Shown: piece by piece, positions 34,581 through 43,813 of the stretch
Numbering within the stretch: the stretch's first letter is position 1
Layout: every line of letters starts with the position of its first letter
Assembly (NCBI RefSeq): GCF_014646135.1
Contig: NZ_BMMW01000003.1
Span: forward strand, 186,001 to 250,000
DNA length: 64,000 nt
Direction of reading: 5' to 3'
From: Nocardia camponoti
Lineage (GTDB): Bacteria; Actinomycetota; Actinomycetes; Mycobacteriales; Mycobacteriaceae
The notes under the pieces: generated by a model
Databases searched by the model: none
Seen by the model: the letters and a program-made list of their open reading frames with translations, nothing else
What the model was told of the DNA's origin: nothing
Translations under genes and position numbers: made by a program

Positions 34581-35440
34581 CCGGCCGCCCAGTCCATCCA
34601 GGGATCGGCGGATTCCGCGACGACAACATCGGCGACGAGCAAGCCGGACTCGCCCGACTTGAGCGGCGGCACCAGGTCGTTCCCCTCCGACGACAGGATG
34701 CGCGCCACGTCACCGCCGCCGCGCAGTCGCACGAAACCGGGGGAACGCCGGTCGCGCACCGACCAACCGCCGAGTGGCGCGACGGCAGCGGACGCGATCA
34801 CCGCGACGCCGGCGTCGCGCGCGTACTGCGCGCTCACCGACGCGTTCACCGCGACAACGATGTCGTCGCTGACCTCGTGATATTCGGTGAAACCAGAGAA
34901 CGCGGCAACGTGGACCTGCTCCCGCCACAGGTCCGCGCGCCGGTCTGGGCACAGGTGGTCGGCGCCGCCGAGCACGCCGATCCTGCCCAGTTCGGTATCG
35001 ACAACAGGCGGCAAACCCACTCCGTCGTCGAAAACTTCCCGCTCCAAATGCGTCGGGGACGGTTTGCGTGATACCCGAACGATGCCTGCAGGGCTGATCA
35101 CCGCATGCGCAAGATAAAGTGCCTGACCTGCGCGTTCAGCGAAGCCAAGCACGACCCACGTGTGCGCCCAGCGCGCGGCGTCGGCGATCGCGCGCAATTC
35201 GGGACCGTCGGCGCTCATGGCGTTGGCCAGGTAGCGTGCGCGAAAATCGCCGTCCCAGTCGACGGCGGAATGCCACAGCCACCACGGATAGCCGGGCACA
35301 AACGCGTCGGGAAAGGCGATCAGGTTCGCGCCGACGGCTGCCGCATCCTCGATGTAGCTGAGGGTTTGGGCGACACCGGCCGCCAGATCAAGCCAGGCGG
35401 GCTCGGCTTGCACCGCCGCCGCACGGAACTGGATCGTCAT
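34577..35440 (-). CDS. Nitrilase-fold protein NitL1, catalytic Cys and Glu replaced
   Basis: 287 residues. Clear relation to aliphatic nitrilases: RAAAVQAEPAWLD, NLIAFPDAFVPGYPWWLW, KPSPTHLER and EQVHVAAFSGF. The triad is degraded. The Glu of AFPE is Asp (AFPD), Lys of RKPSPTHLER is kept, and the usual L-x-C-W-E-H is VLGGADH, so the nucleophilic Cys is Gly. Nitrile or amide hydrolysis by the standard mechanism is therefore not expected. Last gene of the third AraC-NitL cassette, with an inverted repeat 29 bp upstream of its ATG. Possible roles are ligand binding or regulation; unknown. Confidence 0.88.
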   Translation of the reverse strand: MTIQFRAAAVQAEPAWLDLAAGVAQTLSYIEDAAAVGANLIAFPDAFVPGYPWWLWHSAVDWDGDFRARYLANAMSADGPELRAIADAARWAHTWVVLGFAERAGQALYLAHAVISPAGIVRVSRKPSPTHLEREVFDDGVGLPPVVDTELGRIGVLGGADHLCPDRRADLWREQVHVAAFSGFTEYHEVSDDIVVAVNASVSAQYARDAGVAVIASAAVAPLGGWSVRDRRSPGFVRLRGGGDVARILSSEGNDLVPPLKSGESGLLVADVVVAESADPWMDWAAG

Positions 35441-35468
35441 AGCAACTCCTCGTTCCCCCTCGAAAACC

Positions 35469-35485
35469 AGTGTGCTGCAAACACT
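35469..35485. promoter_or_regulatory. Inverted-repeat operator upstream of NitL1
   Basis: AGTGT-GCTGCAA-ACACT: 5-bp arms with a 7-bp spacer. The site before NitL3 (39480-39502) has the same geometry and a near-identical spacer (ACTCCAA), suggesting recognition by related AraC regulators. The adjacent CGAAAACC is also repeated upstream of AraC1. Confidence 0.55.
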
Positions 35486-35523
35486 TCTGTTCGCTAAGTC
35501 ATTCGCCGCCAGCTCACTGACAA

Positions 35524-36501
35524 TTAGTGCCAGCCGCGCCGGAATTCACCTGGCGTCATGCCGGTGACCTGACGAAAGACCCGATAGAAGTGGCGTTCTG
35601 ACGTGAACCCCGCGGCGAAGGCGATCGCGGACGGCGATGCCGTTGATTGCCGCAGCATCCGTTGGGAGTGGCGAATGCGTAAGTCGCGCAAGGTAATTCC
35701 CACGCTCTCGCCGGGTCGGTCGAAAAGCCGGAAGAGGGTGCGTGTTGAGATGTGACAGGCGGCGGCGATTTCGGCGGTGGTGAGGTCGGGGTTGTGGAAG
35801 TTGTTGCGGAGAAAGGCGAGCACCTGTTCGCGACGGAACGCATCGGCGGGAGCCTCGACGGGTTTGGCGCCGGAGGCGAAAAGGATGAGCGAGCTGATCA
35901 TGTCGAGTGCGGTTCTCGCGAGCACATTCGCCTGCTCGGGTGCGGTTTCGCGGAGGCTGGCCAGACCGAGGAAGTAGTTGGCGATGAGCGTGATCGCCGG
36001 GTCGTTCGGCAAGATCGTCGCGGATTGGATCGACGCGTTCGCCAGGCCGGGCTGGGCGCGTAGTAGGCGCGTCGGAACTTGGATAATGATCATTTCGAAC
36101 GGGTCGGTGCCATCCCAGATCGAAGGCAACGCCGAGTCGAGAATGGTGAGCTGACCCGGCCCAGTAGGCGCGGTGCGACCCTCCTGGGTGAGGACCGGCC
36201 GCCCACCGATGCCAACGCTGACGAAGAGGTATTCCTCACCCGCCGCGCTCACATGTCTGCGCGATCGCCGAAAGATCTGATTCGACCCCGCGTGCCTGAC
36301 CAACTCGAACCCGGCCCCGCCAGGCAACCCGCTTGCCACAAACCCGCCGGTGACCGGTTGTTCATCGACGGCCGTGTCCAAGGCGAACGGGATGTGATAC
36401 CCATCGGTCATCAGCGCGACCCACTCGTCAAACCGAGGGTCGCGCGAGTTCGGCACGTAAAACTGTGCGGGCGAACTACTTTGGGGTTCCGACCGGAACA
36501 T
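35524..36501 (-). CDS. AraC-family regulator 1
   Basis: 325 residues. N-terminal ~200 residues: ligand-binding cupin-like domain of the AraC_binding_2 type (SRRHVSAAGEEYLFVSVG, GPGQLTILDSALPS). C-terminal ~100 residues: two HTH motifs of the AraC family (TTAEIAAACHISTRTLFRLF and FAAGFTSERHFYRVFRQVTGMTPGEFRRG). Sits between NitL2 and NitL1 on the same strand, 83 bp before NitL1. In Rhodococcus rhodochrous J1 nitrilase is controlled by the AraC-type NitR, so control of the neighbouring nitrilase-like gene is the natural inference. Inverted CGAAAAC/GTTTTCG elements flank a GCACACTGG half-site upstream. Confidence 0.94.
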   Translation of the reverse strand: MFRSEPQSSSPAQFYVPNSRDPRFDEWVALMTDGYHIPFALDTAVDEQPVTGGFVASGLPGGAGFELVRHAGSNQIFRRSRRHVSAAGEEYLFVSVGIGGRPVLTQEGRTAPTGPGQLTILDSALPSIWDGTDPFEMIIIQVPTRLLRAQPGLANASIQSATILPNDPAITLIANYFLGLASLRETAPEQANVLARTALDMISSLILFASGAKPVEAPADAFRREQVLAFLRNNFHNPDLTTAEIAAACHISTRTLFRLFDRPGESVGITLRDLRIRHSQRMLRQSTASPSAIAFAAGFTSERHFYRVFRQVTGMTPGEFRRGWH

Positions 36502-36616
36502 GGCGCCACCATAGCGCCGATAACGTCACCGAGCCAGCCGTTCCCAATTCCGAAAACCCCAGTGTGCGACCTGTTTTCGTGAGGGATTCACCCGGCAGTG
36601 TCCCGATTACGCACCG

Positions 36617-37492
36617 CTATGCCGGGGTCAGTGCGGCGCCCCGGCGCGTTCCGGCGATGGAGCTCAGCAGCGTCAGGTCCGCGACGACTAGGCCCTCTTC
36701 GCCCTCGGGCAGCGGCGTCGCCAATTCCTGGCCGCTCGGGCCGAACACGCGTGACACTCCCCCACCACCGTGCAACAAGCGACGGTCGGGGCCCGATGAG
36801 TCGGCGACTTCCCAACCGCTGACGGGAACAACCGCGACCGGGGCGATGACGAACGTCGCATGGTCAAGGGCGTAGCGAACACTCGTCGCGCACGCGACAT
36901 CGCGGGTGGGATCAGGCTCGTCGCCCTGGGCAACCGTGAATCCCGACCACGCGGCGACATGAATTTGTTCGCGTGCGGCGCGCAGGTGCGCGACCCTCTC
37001 CGCGTCGGCGTGGTCGCTGCCACCGAGCACCCCAATGCGGCCGTGTTCGGTCGCTTTAATCAACGGCGTGGAAGTGCATTTCGCGAAAACAGACTGCTCT
37101 AACCCGACCGGCGACGCTTTACGCGCGATTGTGATCGTGCCTGTGCTTTCCACCAATGCCTGCGACATAAACACCTGCCGCCCAACACGTTCGGCGAAAC
37201 CCAAACTCACCGCGATACCGCGCCTGCGCGCCGCGTAACTGACCGCCCGTAACTCAGGACCTTCCGCCGAAAGCGAATTAGCTAGGTACCGCGCCTGGAA
37301 CTCGTCGCCCCATTCCACCGATCGCAACCACATCCACCAGGGAAAACCCGGCAGAAACGTTTCCGGAAACGCGACAAGCTGGCAGTCCGCGTCGGCGGCG
37401 GCGTAGACAAATTCGGTCACCTGTTCGATGCCCGCTGCTTTGTTCAACCACTTCGGCTCCGCCTGCACCGCGGCAACGCGCACTTGCTTCAT
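36617..37492 (-). CDS. Nitrilase-fold protein NitL2, catalytic Cys replaced by Gly
   Basis: 291 residues. Close paralogue of NitL3: VRVAAVQAEPKWLNKAAG, AFPETFLPGFPWWMWLRSVEWGDEF, ARKASPVGLEQSVF, HVAAWSGFT and a C-terminal LRGGGG-like block (LLHGGGGVSRVFGPSGQEL). Triad Glu (AFPE) and Lys (RKASP) are present, but the Cys segment reads VLGGSDH in place of LxCWEH, so the nucleophile is missing. About 290 residues is shorter than typical aliphatic nitrilases (330-380). Leader contains AAGGAG before the ATG. Middle member of three cassettes. Confidence 0.9.
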   Translation of the reverse strand: MKQVRVAAVQAEPKWLNKAAGIEQVTEFVYAAADADCQLVAFPETFLPGFPWWMWLRSVEWGDEFQARYLANSLSAEGPELRAVSYAARRRGIAVSLGFAERVGRQVFMSQALVESTGTITIARKASPVGLEQSVFAKCTSTPLIKATEHGRIGVLGGSDHADAERVAHLRAAREQIHVAAWSGFTVAQGDEPDPTRDVACATSVRYALDHATFVIAPVAVVPVSGWEVADSSGPDRRLLHGGGGVSRVFGPSGQELATPLPEGEEGLVVADLTLLSSIAGTRRGAALTPA

Positions 37493-37560
37493 CGCGACTC
37501 CTTGTCTTCCTTGTCAAAGCGCCAATTTCACTCTGGCTGACTCGGTCGCGATTTAAACCG

Positions 37561-38508
37561 TCAGCGCGTGCCAGGCTCATGACAATTCGTGCCAGCAAGT
37601 GCCGCACGATATTGCCCCGGCGTCACCCCAACAAGCTCGCCAAAGGTGCGGTAAAACTGGCGTTCCGACGCGAATCCCGACCCACGCGCCGCGGCGGCCA
37701 CCGAATTGCCTTGAGCGAGAATCTGTTTCGCCCGTTCGACGCGAAGTGTTCGCAAGTACCCGCCGAGACCGCCGTCAATCCCGTCGACCATCCGGTAAAG
37801 CGTGCGGCGCGACACCTGGCAGCCCGCGGCGACACGGTCGGCGGTGAGGTCGGGGTCGGTGAAGTGCGCCCGGACGTAGTCGAGCACTTGCTGCCGCAGC
37901 AACGCCGACATATCGGTCTTCCCCGGCTCCGACCCTGCCGCGATCGACGCCGCGCTGCCAAGCAGATTGATCCCCGATCCCGCGAGCATCGCGGCAGCAC
38001 GCGGGTTGGCATCGCGCATCGCGGCGACGCGGCGGAAGTACGACGCGATCATCGGCCCGACCCGGTCCGCGATCACCAACCCAGCGGGCCAGTCGTCAGG
38101 ACGTATGCCGAGGACGTCGCGCACCCGGTCTCGTTCGACGCGAATCGTCACGTCCTCGATATCGCCTTCGCTTCGCCACGCGATCGTTTGGGTTGTGTCG
38201 TAGAAAATCATCGAACCTGGCTTAAGTACCGAGCGTCGACCACCGTGCTCGACGCGCGCGGTACCAGCGACAACGATGCTGCCGATCACGTGGACAGCGT
38301 CGGCACGGGCGATGTGCCGACGCGTCCGCCTTAGTTCGTGCCCGCCCGCGGTCACGGTCCCGACCGAGACTTCGCCGAAGGACGTCGCGGCCATCCGACC
38401 ATGAAACGGACCGGGCACGGTCGGCGAAATCGACACCTCAGTCAGCGAGCCCGCGACGACCGCGGCCCACTCATCGAATGCCTCTTTGCCCGCAAACCCA
38501 ATCTGCAC
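37561..38508 (-). CDS. AraC-family regulator 2
   Basis: 315 residues. Ligand-binding N-terminal domain (HIARADAVHVIGSIV, LKPGSMIFYDTTQTIAW) and C-terminal AraC HTH (LTADRVAAGCQVSRRTLYRMV; GFASERQFYRTFGELVGVTPGQYR). It lies 68 bp upstream of NitL2 and 33 bp downstream of the NitL3 stop, on the same strand, making the second cassette. Probably regulates NitL2. Its ligand is unknown. Confidence 0.94.
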   Translation of the reverse strand: MQIGFAGKEAFDEWAAVVAGSLTEVSISPTVPGPFHGRMAATSFGEVSVGTVTAGGHELRRTRRHIARADAVHVIGSIVVAGTARVEHGGRRSVLKPGSMIFYDTTQTIAWRSEGDIEDVTIRVERDRVRDVLGIRPDDWPAGLVIADRVGPMIASYFRRVAAMRDANPRAAAMLAGSGINLLGSAASIAAGSEPGKTDMSALLRQQVLDYVRAHFTDPDLTADRVAAGCQVSRRTLYRMVDGIDGGLGGYLRTLRVERAKQILAQGNSVAAAARGSGFASERQFYRTFGELVGVTPGQYRAALAGTNCHEPGTR

Positions 38509-38541
38509 TGACGGAATTATCCCATCTGGCAGAGAACCGCG

Positions 38542-39456
38542 TCACGCCCACTCGATATCGGCGGTTGAACCGCGGTCGTCTGGGGTAATCAAGGGGGCTG
38601 CCGTGCGCCGGACAACGCGGGTGAGGTTGAGGTTGAGGTCGGCGTAGATGATGCCCTCCTCGCCCTCGGGCAGCGGCTGCGCGAGTTCTTGCCCGCTCGG
38701 CCCGATAATCCGCGCGACCCCGCCGCCGCCACGCAGGAGTCGCCGGTCAGGTTGATTCGCGTCCATCACTTCCCAGCCACGCACGGGCACCACAGCGACC
38801 GGCGCGATCACGAACACGCGATGGTCGATGGCATAGCGCACGCTCGTCGCGCAGACGATGTCGGTGGACGTGTCGATGTCGCCGTGGCAGATCGTGAAAC
38901 CCGACCATGACGCGACATGCACCTGTTCGCCAGCGGAACGCATGCCCGCGCGGGCGTCGGCGCGATTGTGGTCAGCGCCCCCGAGCACGCCAACGCGCGC
39001 GAATCCGGTGTCGCGCACGAGCGCGGGCGCCGACGCCGCACCGCTGGCGAACACGGTCTGCTCAAGCCCGGTCGGGCGAGCTTTGCGCGCGACAGCGAGG
39101 TCGCCGCTTGCACTAATGAGCGCCTGCGCTAGGTAGACCGAGTCACGCGACCGCTCCGCGAAACCCAAGCTCACGCAAACTTTTCGCGCTTTAACGACCG
39201 ACGAAATCGCAGCCAATTCCCGACCGTCGATCGTGAGCGAATTCGCCTGATAACGTGCGCGGAACTCGTCGCCCCATTCCACCGAATTCAGCCACATCCA
39301 CCAGGGAAATCCCGGCAGCATGGTTTCGGGAAACGCGATGAGCTCGGCGCCCGCATCGGCAGCGGTCTCAATCAGTTCGATAACGTGGTCTACGCCCGCC
39401 GCTTTGTTGAGCCATTTCGGCTCAGCCTGCACTGCGGCTACCCGCGTCTGATTCAT
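38542..39456 (-). CDS. Nitrilase-fold protein NitL3, catalytic Cys replaced by Gly
   Basis: 304 residues; the ATG at 39456 is chosen because MNQTRVAAVQAEPKWLNKAAG aligns with the NitL2 start and GAAGGGGA precedes it (the frame is open to 39552). Same motifs as NitL2: AFPETMLPGFPWWMW, ARKARPTGLEQTVF, HVASWSGFT and LLRGGGGVARIIGPSGQEL. The expected Cys segment is VLGGADH, so Gly stands at the nucleophile position while Glu and Lys are kept. A perfect 8-bp-arm inverted repeat lies 24 bp upstream. First cassette in the direction of transcription. Confidence 0.9.
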   Translation of the reverse strand: MNQTRVAAVQAEPKWLNKAAGVDHVIELIETAADAGAELIAFPETMLPGFPWWMWLNSVEWGDEFRARYQANSLTIDGRELAAISSVVKARKVCVSLGFAERSRDSVYLAQALISASGDLAVARKARPTGLEQTVFASGAASAPALVRDTGFARVGVLGGADHNRADARAGMRSAGEQVHVASWSGFTICHGDIDTSTDIVCATSVRYAIDHRVFVIAPVAVVPVRGWEVMDANQPDRRLLRGGGGVARIIGPSGQELAQPLPEGEEGIIYADLNLNLTRVVRRTAAPLITPDDRGSTADIEWA

Positions 39457-39479
39457 CGCAGTCCCCTTCGCTACCCACT

Positions 39480-39502
39480 CAATGTGTACTCCAAACACAT
39501 TG
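39480..39502. promoter_or_regulatory. Inverted-repeat operator upstream of NitL3
   Basis: CAATGTGT-ACTCCAA-ACACATTG: perfect 8-bp arms with a 7-bp spacer, 24 bp before the NitL3 ATG. It shares TGT-RCTSCAA-ACA with the NitL1 site. An AraC dimer or other regulator site is likely. No equivalent is evident upstream of NitL2. Confidence 0.65.
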
Positions 39503-39583
39503 GTAGACAACCCTGTTCGACGTACTGCCACGGCGTGCCACGCGACTGACACAGCGTGCCATTTGTGACAAACCAGCCACGGA

Positions 39584-40531
39584 CTAAGGCAGCGCCGCCC
39601 GCGCTAATCCGGTCCGAAACTGCCCCGGCGTCATTCCCGTTGTCGCACGAAAAACTCGATAGAACTGACGCTCGGAAGCGAATCCCGCGAGCACTGCCGT
39701 CGCCGCCGCTGACCTGCCAGGATGGGTCTTCAGCATCGCCTTCGCTCGGTCAACGCGCATCGCCCATAACCGGCCCATCACCCCAAATTCGCCGCCTTCA
39801 AAAAGGCGATACAGCGTGCGGCGCGACATCAAACAGCCGCGCGCGATCTCGTCAATTGTCAGGTTGGCGTCACCGCACTGTTTACGCATGAAATCGAGAA
39901 CTTGCGCCACCCCCATCGCCCGCGCGCCCTCCTCATTTGGCAATTCGCCTGCCGCGAGCGAGATCGCCGACACGATAAGGCCTGGCAGGTGCACCGCCAA
40001 CTCGGCCGCCCGATCCGTGTCAGAGAGATTGAGCCGCGCCAGATTTCGCACGAAATCGATGACAACGCCCGCAGCGGAATCGGGGCCCATCCGCAGCCCG
40101 GTCGGCAACACGCGACCCGACCAACCGTGCTGGAGAAGCGTTTCGAATTCAACGCCGACGACCAGCCGTTCAAGCGGATCGGCACCGCCAAACGTGACCG
40201 GGCTACGACTATCGAGCAGCACCATCTCACCCGCGCCGAATTCGACGTCACGCCCAGACTGTGTGACGTGGCTTCGCCCCGCGAGCCCGATCGAAAGGAA
40301 CAACTTCTCGGTGCTCGATCGCGCAACCATCCGTGAATTGCGCCGAGCCTGGTATCCGTCACTACGAAGATGCGCGAATTCGGTCGCGCCTAAATGAGCG
40401 CGTGCGATCGCGCCACTAAAAGTGGTCCCAGGTGGTCTCGCATCTAATGCCACCGGTACGAAACTGCTGGCTAGCACTGATTCCCACTCGTCAACTGACG
40501 AAGCGAGGATTTTCCCACCAATCGTCTGCAT
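39584..40531 (-). CDS. AraC-family regulator 3
   Basis: 315 residues. N-terminal ligand-binding domain (RSSTEKLFLSIGLAGRSHV, GAGEMVLLDSRSPVTF) and AraC HTH (LTIDEIARGCLMSRRTLYRLFEGG; AGFASERQFYRVFRATTGMTPGQFRTG). First gene of the three-cassette run and 127 bp upstream of NitL3, with the 8-bp-arm operator between them. The 89-bp gap to truA shows nothing notable. Confidence 0.94.
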   Translation of the reverse strand: MQTIGGKILASSVDEWESVLASSFVPVALDARPPGTTFSGAIARAHLGATEFAHLRSDGYQARRNSRMVARSSTEKLFLSIGLAGRSHVTQSGRDVEFGAGEMVLLDSRSPVTFGGADPLERLVVGVEFETLLQHGWSGRVLPTGLRMGPDSAAGVVIDFVRNLARLNLSDTDRAAELAVHLPGLIVSAISLAAGELPNEEGARAMGVAQVLDFMRKQCGDANLTIDEIARGCLMSRRTLYRLFEGGEFGVMGRLWAMRVDRAKAMLKTHPGRSAAATAVLAGFASERQFYRVFRATTGMTPGQFRTGLARAALP

Positions 40532-40620
40532 GGTCGGGGAATTTAGCAGCGTATACCCGGGCTACACGGTACTGACGTGAGCGACCACACGCCCCCGCTA
40601 GTGCGCCTATCGCAGGCGAA

Positions 40621-41442
40621 TTAGTCGCCGCAGCATCCCTCGTCAGCGACAGGAACCGTTCGAACCTCGCGCGTCTGAATATTGCGCGCCGCCAATTCCT
40701 CGTCGGCAGGATAATCGACGGCGATCAAACTCAGCCCGTGCGCGGGCGCGACGGTCACGGCACTCGCACGCTCGGTTTCGGCGAGCAGTGAACCAACCCA
40801 TTCGGGAGTCCGGCGGCCCTCGCCAACAGCGAGAATCGCGCCAACCAAGCTGCGCACCATCGACCAGCAGAACGCGTCGGCGCTCACGTACGCGGTCAAC
40901 GCATCGCCTTCCCGCACCCAATCGAAGCGCTGCAATTCGCGCACGGTCGTCGCGCCTTCACGGCGCTTGCAGAAGGCCGCGAAATTGTGCAGGCCAAGGA
41001 GTTTTTCCGACGCTTCGCGCATCGCGTCGATATCGAGCCCCGGCTTCGCCGCGACAACGCCACGGGCGCGCAGCGGTTCAGCACCGTAGCGCGCGGTGGT
41101 CAGCCGGTAGGCGTAATGGCGACGCAGCGCCGAAAAGCGCGCGTCGAATTCCTCGGGCACGAATCGCACGTCGGTAATGCGCACGTCGGCGGGGAGAAAT
41201 CGGGCCATCCGATAAAGCAACTTATCGGGATCGACTTCGGCGGTGGTATCGAAATGCGCGACCTGGCCCTCAGCATGCACGCCCGCGTCCGTACGCCCAG
41301 CAACGGTCAAAATGATCGGCTCCCGAAACACCTTCGACAGCGAATCCTCAAGTGTCCCTTGAACAGTCCGCAACCCGGGCTGACGTGCCCAACCGGTGAA
41401 ATCAGTCCCGTCGTAGCTGATCCCAAGCCGCACCCGGCTCAT
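40621..41442 (-). CDS. truA: tRNA pseudouridine(38-40) synthase
   Basis: 273 residues. Converts uridine 38-40 of the tRNA anticodon stem-loop to pseudouridine. Motifs: [19 protein letters not shown] at the N-terminus, catalytic Asp52 in [10 protein letters not shown], and the late [20 protein letters not shown]-terminus ends with two Cys (EGCCGD). Located directly after rplQ, as in mycobacteria, across a strong hairpin. Confidence 0.97.
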   Translation of the reverse strand: MSRVRLGISYDGTDFTGWARQPGLRTVQGTLEDSLSKVFREPIILTVAGRTDAGVHAEGQVAHFDTTAEVDPDKLLYRMARFLPADVRITDVRFVPEEFDARFSALRRHYAYRLTTARYGAEPLRARGVVAAKPGLDIDAMREASEKLLGLHNFAAFCKRREGATTVRELQRFDWVREGDALTAYVSADAFCWSMVRSLVGAILAVGEGRRTPEWVGSLLAETERASAVTVAPAHGLSLIAVDYPADEELAARNIQTREVRTVPVADEGCCGD

Positions 41443-41470
41443 TCGATTACCCCTTCTCGGTGAAAGAGAA

Positions 41471-41503
41471 CGAGCCCGCCACCCAAGCAGGGTGACGGGC
41501 TCG
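41471..41503 (-). terminator. Terminator after rplQ
   Basis: CGAGCCCGCCACCC (41471-41484) pairs with GGGTGACGGGCTCG (41490-41503) with one internal mismatch and a 5-nt loop. On the minus strand it is followed by TTCTCTTTC. It separates rplQ from truA and probably ends most of the ribosomal transcript. Confidence 0.7.
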
Positions 41504-41517
41504 CAAGGTGCCTGAAA

Positions 41518-42015
41518 TTAGGCGTCCTTCTTGTCCTCGGTGGCCTCGTCGGCAGCCGGAGCCTCGACCACGGCTTCCTCGACGACGGTCTCCTCGGCTG
41601 CCGGAGCAGCCTGCGAAGCGGCAACGCGACGAGCGCGATCGGCCTCGTTGGTGACGGTCTTCTCGCGAACGAGCTCGATGATGGCCATCGGCGCGTTGTC
41701 ACCCTTGCGCGGCAGCGCCTTGGTGATGCGGGTGTAGCCGCCATCGCGACCCTCGAACGAGGGGCCGATCTCCGCGAACAGCGCGTGAACGATGTCCTTG
41801 CTGCGGATGACCTTCATGACCTCACGACGGTCGGCAAGGGTGCCGGCCTTCGCCTTGGTGATGAGCTTCTCGGCGTAGGGGCGAACCGCCTTGGCCTTGG
41901 ACTCAGTGGTCGTGATCCGACCGTGTTCGAAAAGCGCCGTGGCCAGGTTGGCGAAGATCGCCTTCTGGTGCGACGCCGACCCGCCGAAGCGAGCACCCTT
42001 CTTGGGCTTAGGCAT
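41518..42015 (-). CDS. rplQ: 50S ribosomal protein L17
   Basis: 165 residues. Large-subunit protein near the peptide exit tunnel. The core (~1-120) has [25 protein letters not shown] and [21 protein letters not shown]. The C-terminal ~45 residues are an acidic Ala/Glu/Val-rich tail typical of actinobacterial L17. Follows rpoA by 18 bp. Confidence 0.98.
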   Translation of the reverse strand: MPKPKKGARFGGSASHQKAIFANLATALFEHGRITTTESKAKAVRPYAEKLITKAKAGTLADRREVMKVIRSKDIVHALFAEIGPSFEGRDGGYTRITKALPRKGDNAPMAIIELVREKTVTNEADRARRVAASQAAPAAEETVVEEAVVEAPAADEATEDKKDA

Positions 42016-42033
42016 TGGATTCTCCTGGAAGTA

Positions 42034-43092
42034 TTAAAGCTGTTCGGTCTCGGCGTAGTCCTGCTCGCCGCCGTCGGTATCACTGAAGGTGCCGCTGTCG
42101 CTCCACGTGCCAGTGGTCGCGTCGTAACCAACCACCGAAGAGGGGTCGAACGACGCGGGGCTGTCCTTGAGCGAGAGGCCGAGCGTGTGCAGCTTGACCT
42201 TGACCTCGTCGATGGACTTCTGACCGAAGTTGCGAATGTCGAGCAGATCCGACTCGGTGCGGCCAACCAGCTCGCCGACCGTGTGCACGCCTTCACGCTT
42301 CAGGCAGTTGTAGGAACGGACCGTGAGGTCCAGATCCTCGATCGGCAGCCCGAACGAAGCGATGTGATCGGCTTCGGCAGGGCTGGGGCCGATCTCGATG
42401 CCCTCAGCTTCGACGTTGAGCTCACGGGCAAGCCCGAAGAGCTCGACGAGGGTCTTACCCGCCGAAGCGAGCGCGTCCCGGGCGGTGATGGAGTTCTTGG
42501 TCTCCACGTCGAGGATGAGACGGTCGAAGTCGGTGCGCTGCTCAACGCGGGTGGCCTCAACCTTGTAGGTCACCTTGAGCACCGGGGAGTAGATCGAATC
42601 GACGGGGATTCGGCCGATTTCCGCGCCAGTCGCCTTGTTCTGCACGGCAGGCACGTAGCCGCGACCACGCTCAACAACAAGCTCGATCTCAAGCTTGCCC
42701 TTGTCGTTCAGGGTCGCGATGTGCATGTCCGGGTTGTGCACGACAACACCGGCGGGCGGGACGATGTCACCAGCGGTGACGGTGCCCGGGCCCTGCTTGC
42801 GCACGTACATGGTGACCGGCTCGTCCTCTTCGGACGACACAACAAGGCCCTTGAGGTTCAGGATGATGTCGGTGACATCTTCCTTCACGCCGGGGACAGT
42901 GGTGAACTCGTGCAGCACGCCGTCGATACGGATGCTGGTAACCGCCGCGCCCGGAATGGACGACAGCAGGGTACGACGCAGCGAGTTGCCGAGGGTGTAA
43001 CCGAAGCCCGGCTCGAGGGGTTCAATGGTGAACTTCGAACGGTTCTCCGCCACAACCTCTTCGGTCAGGGTGGGACGCTGGGAAATCAGCAT
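42034..43092 (-). CDS. rpoA: DNA-directed RNA polymerase alpha subunit
   Basis: 352 residues. N-terminal assembly domain with [34 protein letters not shown] segment, and C-terminal domain with [26 protein letters not shown] helix-hairpin motif that binds UP elements and activators. Nucleates core RNA polymerase as a dimer. Lies between rpsD and rplQ in the conserved order. The tail is Ser/Asp/Glu-rich. Confidence 0.98.
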   Translation of the reverse strand: MLISQRPTLTEEVVAENRSKFTIEPLEPGFGYTLGNSLRRTLLSSIPGAAVTSIRIDGVLHEFTTVPGVKEDVTDIILNLKGLVVSSEEDEPVTMYVRKQGPGTVTAGDIVPPAGVVVHNPDMHIATLNDKGKLEIELVVERGRGYVPAVQNKATGAEIGRIPVDSIYSPVLKVTYKVEATRVEQRTDFDRLILDVETKNSITARDALASAGKTLVELFGLARELNVEAEGIEIGPSPAEADHIASFGLPIEDLDLTVRSYNCLKREGVHTVGELVGRTESDLLDIRNFGQKSIDEVKVKLHTLGLSLKDSPASFDPSSVVGYDATTGTWSDSGTFSDTDGGEQDYAETEQL

Positions 43093-43112
43093 GGAAATCT
43101 ACTTCCTGTCAG

Positions 43113-43171
43113 GGCATCCGCTATTTGATGCCTCATCAGTGATTCGCGGGGGCCGTCATGGGACGACCCCC
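43113..43171 (-). terminator. Two hairpins between rpsD and rpoA
   Basis: In the 91-bp gap, 43148-43156 pairs with 43163-43171 (9 bp with one G-U) and 43113-43118 pairs with 43127-43132 (6 bp). No U-tract. Candidate attenuator or processing signals that set rpoA expression relative to the ribosomal genes. Confidence 0.4.
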
Positions 43172-43183
43172 ACCAGAAAACGC

Positions 43184-43789
43184 TTACTTCGAGTAGTACT
43201 CGACGATGAGCTGTTCGGACAGCGGCACATCGATCTGGGCACGCTCGGGGAGCTGGTGCACCAGGATGCGCAGGCGGCCGGGAACGACCTGCAGCCAGCC
43301 GGGAACCGGACGCTCGCCGACAGTCTCGCGCGCGATCTGGAACGGCAGGGTCGGCAGCGACTTCTCGCGGACATCGATGATGTCGTACTGCGAGACCTGG
43401 TAGCTGGGGACGTCGACCTTCACACCGTTGACGGTGAAGTGGCCGTGGCTGACCAGCTGACGGGCCTGGCGACGGGTACGCGCGAGACCCGCGCGGTACA
43501 CGACGTTGTCCAGACGCGCTTCCAGGAGACGGAGCAGGTTGTCGCCGGTCTTACCCTTGAGGCGGTTGGCCTCTTCGTAGTAACGACGGAACTGCTTCTC
43601 CATGACGCCGTAAGAGAAGCGAGCCTTCTGCTTCTCCTGCAACTGCATGAGGTACTCGGATTCCTTGATCCGCGCGCGGCCGTGCTGGCCGGGCGGGTAA
43701 GGACGACGCTCGAATGCCTGGTCGCCTCCAACGAGGTCGACGCGCAGACGACGCGACTTGCGGGTCATGGGGCCGGTATAACGTGCCAT
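43184..43789 (-). CDS. rpsD: 30S ribosomal protein S4
   Basis: 201 residues. Primary 16S rRNA-binding assembly protein and often a translational autoregulator. Motifs: ARYTGPMTRKSRRLRVDL at the N-terminus, YPPGQHG, and the S4 RNA-binding domain RLDNVVYRAGLARTRRQARQLVSHGHFTVNG-type segment. No N-terminal Cys zinc motif, so it is the Cys-minus form. In the rpsM-rpsK-rpsD-rpoA-rplQ operon. Confidence 0.98.
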   Translation of the reverse strand: MARYTGPMTRKSRRLRVDLVGGDQAFERRPYPPGQHGRARIKESEYLMQLQEKQKARFSYGVMEKQFRRYYEEANRLKGKTGDNLLRLLEARLDNVVYRAGLARTRRQARQLVSHGHFTVNGVKVDVPSYQVSQYDIIDVREKSLPTLPFQIARETVGERPVPGWLQVVPGRLRILVHQLPERAQIDVPLSEQLIVEYYSK

Positions 43790-43813
43790 TTTAAGCTTTT
43801 TCCTTTCCCGCTA

